Assembly: GCA_947258805.1 (NCBI GenBank)
Contig: CAMYJV010000034.1
Span: 1 to 27,140 of the forward strand
DNA from: an uncultured Gammaproteobacteria bacterium
GTDB lineage: Bacteria > Pseudomonadota > Gammaproteobacteria > GCA-2729495
Direction: 5' to 3'
Length of the DNA stretch: 27,140 bases
The position numbers were made by a program, and so were the translations under genes. Positions 24,435 to 27,140 of this stretch are shown piece by piece (the first letter of the stretch is position 1; every line of letters begins with the position of its first letter). The notes below the pieces were generated by a model, which searched no databases, was not told the DNA's origin, and was given only the letters and a program-made list of their open reading frames with translations.

Positions 24435-25904
24435 GTGAGAATCAAAGAGCAACGCAAGCAATTGGTGACTCGGCGTCCGACCTTGTTGAATGCCCAAAGC
24501 TCACGCGTTATTACCCGGCCGCATATTCCGGGCCACCCGGCCCGCACGGAGCGCCTGATCAATCGGATCGCAACGCTAAGCGACGAAGATGTGCACAATT
24601 TGCTCGACGCTGTAATGCAGGATTTTGCAGGGCGTCACCGGAAGTTTCGGCAAACCTTGCAGGCAAACTTCGAGCGTATTGCACAGCACGTCTCGAAAAA
24701 ACTCTCGTTGTCCACCGAGCAACAGCTTCTGCTGGGAGCCTACTGTACCGCTGAGTATTCAGTCGAGTCGGCGGCGTTGTTCAACCCATCCATCGTGGCA
24801 CATCCCGATCAAAAAGGAGTGGAAAAGGGCTCCAAGCGATTCGTCATGAGTTTTAGGGCCACCGGCGAGGGGCACGTTTCGTCAATTGTCTTTCGCAGCG
24901 GGGTCATTGATGCGAACCACGACATCTACTTCGATTCAGTCAGCCAGTATGTGGCCACGCCTGAGATACATAAGGACCCGGTCTACAGCCGCACTCATTT
25001 TCGGCGCAAACTTGAAGCGATGAGTACACGCGATCGCGTCACGGATCACCTGCTGAAAGGGTTAAAGGAGTCTTTCACATTTGCTGATCTGGAGATACAG
25101 ATCAGGGATCTTCGCTCAACCAAGTTTCGACTGAAAGACAAAGACCATGCAATCGATACCGTCTTATGGCTGGCCCGTTCTAATTATGAAGTGATATTCC
25201 GCGCCGACGAACAGATTTCCGAGAGAGTGATCTTTCCCGTGACGGAAAACGAGAACCGGGGCATCGAGGATGCCCGGTTTGTGCGTTTTGTGGAGGACGG
25301 TGTAGCCACTTACTACGCAACCTATACCGCCTACAATGGTTTCGACATACTGCCGCAGATTCTTGAGACGACCGACTTTCTGACGTTCAAGATGCATACG
25401 CTCAGCGGCAAGGCAGTGCAGAACAAGGGAATGGCGCTTTTTCCGCGCAAGGTCAATGGCAAATTTGTGATGCTGTCACGCCAGGACGGCGTCAATAACT
25501 ACATTATGTTTTCGGACAGCCTGCGCTTCTGGAACGAAGCGGAAATCCTGCAGGAGCCGGTTCATCCGCTGGAGTTCGTTCAGGTTGGCAATTGTGGTTC
25601 ACCGGTGGAGACAGCTGAAGGATGGCTGGCGCTTTTCCATGGTGTCGGGCCAATGCGCAGATACAGCATTTGGGCCGAACTACTGGACCTTGACGATCCG
25701 TCTCAGGTGATCGGTCGGTTAGCTGAGCCGATACTGACACCTGACGAGCACGAGCGGGACGGCTATGTGCCCAATGTGGTTTATACCTGCGGTGCAATGA
25801 TTCATGAGGATAAGCTGGTAATCCCCTATGGCATTGCTGACCAAAGATGCCGGGTTGCCACCGCTTCTATACCGGCGTTGCTGTCACAGCTTAAGGCAAG
25901 TTGA
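24435..25904 (+). CDS. GH130-family enzyme, long form with N-terminal extension
   Basis: A 489-residue protein from GTG 24435. Residues 1-105 are a basic, helical extension absent from the short paralogue. The propeller begins near ALFNPSI (114-120) and continues FVMSFRATGEGHVSS (136-150), GIEDARFVRF (276-285) with candidate catalytic Asp279, KGMALFPRKVNGKFVMLSRQD, QVGNCGSPVETAEGWLALFHGVGPMRRY and PNVVYTCGAM. It belongs to the larger GH130 group with the NCGSP and HGVGPMRRY signature. Where the short enzyme has KIGPGATP, this one has QVGNCGSP, so the phosphate-site Lys is not conserved and phosphorolysis should not be assumed. No signal peptide. Its stop is 7 bases from the convergent gene. 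Confidence 0.88.
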   Translation: MRIKEQRKQLVTRRPTLLNAQSSRVITRPHIPGHPARTERLINRIATLSDEDVHNLLDAVMQDFAGRHRKFRQTLQANFERIAQHVSKKLSLSTEQQLLLGAYCTAEYSVESAALFNPSIVAHPDQKGVEKGSKRFVMSFRATGEGHVSSIVFRSGVIDANHDIYFDSVSQYVATPEIHKDPVYSRTHFRRKLEAMSTRDRVTDHLLKGLKESFTFADLEIQIRDLRSTKFRLKDKDHAIDTVLWLARSNYEVIFRADEQISERVIFPVTENENRGIEDARFVRFVEDGVATYYATYTAYNGFDILPQILETTDFLTFKMHTLSGKAVQNKGMALFPRKVNGKFVMLSRQDGVNNYIMFSDSLRFWNEAEILQEPVHPLEFVQVGNCGSPVETAEGWLALFHGVGPMRRYSIWAELLDLDDPSQVIGRLAEPILTPDEHERDGYVPNVVYTCGAMIHEDKLVIPYGIADQRCRVATASIPALLSQLKAS

Positions 25905-25911
25905 TTTGCCC

Positions 25912-27140
25912 CTAAGCTGCATCAGAGTGCCCCGGACGTTGCTTGGCGATATTTGCTTCCACCGCGTGATTGAGGTGCGCAGTTAATCCTCGTTGATTGT
26001 GCATCGCGAGTAGTGAGCTCAGGTAGGACAGGGTTGATTCTGCGCCCTGATTCTCATTGACGCCATCCGCCGTGATTCCATCTCGGCAGCCACCGCCGGC
26101 GTAATCGTAAAGTTGAACCTGCTGGTCGTTTTTGCCCAGGTACCAGTTAAAGCAGGTCGACGCCAGCCGCATCCAGTATTCATCTTGCGTGCACTCGTAG
26201 GCTTCAATACAGGCGTCGACCATCGCGGCTGTCTCGAGCGGCTGTTGGTCGTAGCGGGCTTTGACCCCGTCCTTCGGCAACCAGCCCTGATTGCCCACTG
26301 GGGAAAACCATCCGTTGCTCGGACTGAACTGAATATCCCGCAGCCACTCAAGGATCTCGATGCCCGCTCGCACCATTGTGTCATCGTCAATAATGCGACC
26401 GCAGGCCATGAGCGCTTCGGGCAGGCGGGCATTGTCGTAGTTCACCTCGGCTTCGTGCCAACGCCAGTCTTTGGTGGCGAATTGCGTAAAACGATGCTGC
26501 AGCCGCTTGCCAAGCGAGCTGAGTAAGCTACGAACATGCTGATCATTTTCATTCCGCAGCAGATAAGACCGAATCCCGATGATTGGGAATGCTATGGCAC
26601 GGGAGTCCGAAAAACTCTCCAGCACCGGCAGCGCCTCCTGGAAGAGCTTGGTTGCGACAGAAACCTGACCGGCGTTCGCTCCGGAGCCTGCAATCACACC
26701 CAGAGCCCATAGCGCCCTTGCGTGAGAATCCTCTGAGCCAATGCTTTCCAGCCACCTGCGATCGTAAGACATGAAATTACGAAATCGGCCGGTCTCCTGA
26801 TCGAAAGCATTGTCGAGAAAACTCAGATAAATCGATGACAAACCAACCAGTGAAATATCGTTTCGAGTCAGGTTGTACGCTTTGTTCACCACGATCAGCG
26901 CCCGAGCGTTGTCGTCCACACAATATCCATGGTCCCGGTTGGGCACCGTGAACTTGGCGTGCTGGAGCATGCCCGTGTCATCGGTCATATGGCGCAGGTG
27001 ATCCAGGTTGATGCGCGGCAGACGCTGTTTCTGCTCACTCAATGTATTGAGTGCCGGGACACCTCTGGCACGTGAATGCCGTGCTTTGGCTGCCGAGAAT
27101 AGTTCCAGATAATGATGGCCCATCTGCTTCATCACCATTG
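25912..27140 (-). CDS. C-terminal part of a probable GT4-(alpha/alpha)6-domain fusion (partial)
   Basis: The frame is open to the window edge; at least 408 residues are visible. The first 25 or so (KQMGHHYLELFSAAKA) look like the last helix of a GT4 glycosyltransferase, so the true start probably lies beyond 27140. The rest is a helical, Trp- and Asp-rich domain with motifs DHGYCVDDNARALIVV, EDSHARALWALG, WHEAEVNYDNARLPEALM, DQQPLETAAMVDACIEAY and ENQGAESTLSYLSS. The repeated helix pairs and acidic/aromatic motifs resemble (alpha/alpha)6 toroid glycan enzymes such as epimerases and unsaturated glucuronidases. I cannot name the activity. It converges on the long GH130 gene and completes the glycan locus. 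Confidence 0.65.
   Translation of the reverse strand, partial: MVMKQMGHHYLELFSAAKARHSRARGVPALNTLSEQKQRLPRINLDHLRHMTDDTGMLQHAKFTVPNRDHGYCVDDNARALIVVNKAYNLTRNDISLVGLSSIYLSFLDNAFDQETGRFRNFMSYDRRWLESIGSEDSHARALWALGVIAGSGANAGQVSVATKLFQEALPVLESFSDSRAIAFPIIGIRSYLLRNENDQHVRSLLSSLGKRLQHRFTQFATKDWRWHEAEVNYDNARLPEALMACGRIIDDDTMVRAGIEILEWLRDIQFSPSNGWFSPVGNQGWLPKDGVKARYDQQPLETAAMVDACIEAYECTQDEYWMRLASTCFNWYLGKNDQQVQLYDYAGGGCRDGITADGVNENQGAESTLSYLSSLLAMHNQRGLTAHLNHAVEANIAKQRPGHSDAA

Overview
The window reads as chromosomal DNA of a high-GC gammaproteobacterium. The best taxonomic cue is the order asmA-family gene, mutY, yggX, then (after an egtDB insertion) a tRNA-Phe(GAA) gene; asmA-mutY-yggX is a gammaproteobacterial arrangement, and I recall the same block next to tRNA-Phe in Pseudomonas. 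Most genes are G/C-rich at third codon positions. No integrase, transposase, CRISPR array, plasmid function or phage gene was recognised.

Layout. Bases 1-7260: the tail of an unidentified gene, a class I SAM methyltransferase, a convergent membrane-anchored SGNH hydrolase, then a family 4 glycosyltransferase overlapping by 4 bases a 1223-residue hybrid histidine kinase (dCache sensor, two PAS domains, HisKA/HATPase, two receivers). Bases 7374-11513: a Na+/phosphate symporter-family protein with a PhoU-like tail and a second membrane-anchored SGNH protein on the minus strand, then a divergent YheT-type alpha/beta hydrolase. Bases 11517-15241: a compact minus-strand signalling operon of a REC-GGDEF-EAL protein, a PAS-PAS histidine kinase and a single-domain receiver. 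Bases 15242-15831 hold a leader hairpin and one doubtful small ORF. Bases 15832-19547: an AsmA-family gene broken by a +1 frameshift and carrying three tandem 39-residue repeats, then mutY and yggX, each junction overlapping by 4 bases. Bases 19551-21799: the ergothioneine genes egtB and egtD, convergent with yggX.

Bases 21944-22233 are the most unusual short stretch. A good sigma70-type promoter is followed by a 19-base copy of the 5' end of tRNA-Phe, two perfect 9-bp hairpins, and then the intact tRNA-Phe gene. The layout suggests that a roughly 144-bp segment was inserted, duplicating the start of the tRNA, and it creates competing pairings in the tRNA leader.

Bases 22330-27140, right after the tRNA 3' end, are clearly lower in G+C by hand count. 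They carry a glycan locus: a short GH130 enzyme, a GT4 glycosyltransferase, a long divergent GH130 paralogue, and a protein running off the edge that looks like a GT4 fused to an (alpha/alpha)6-type domain. Two phosphorylase-family enzymes beside two glycosyltransferases suggest an intracellular cycle that makes and breaks a manno-oligosaccharide or similar glycan. This locus is the best candidate in the window for an under-described system, possibly acquired on an island at tRNA-Phe.

The remaining genes suggest surface glycan production and decoration (GT4, two SGNH proteins, methyltransferase), environmental sensing linked to cyclic di-GMP, and a repair and antioxidant neighbourhood (MutY, YggX, EgtB, EgtD). 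All calls come from reading the sequence; no database search was run.
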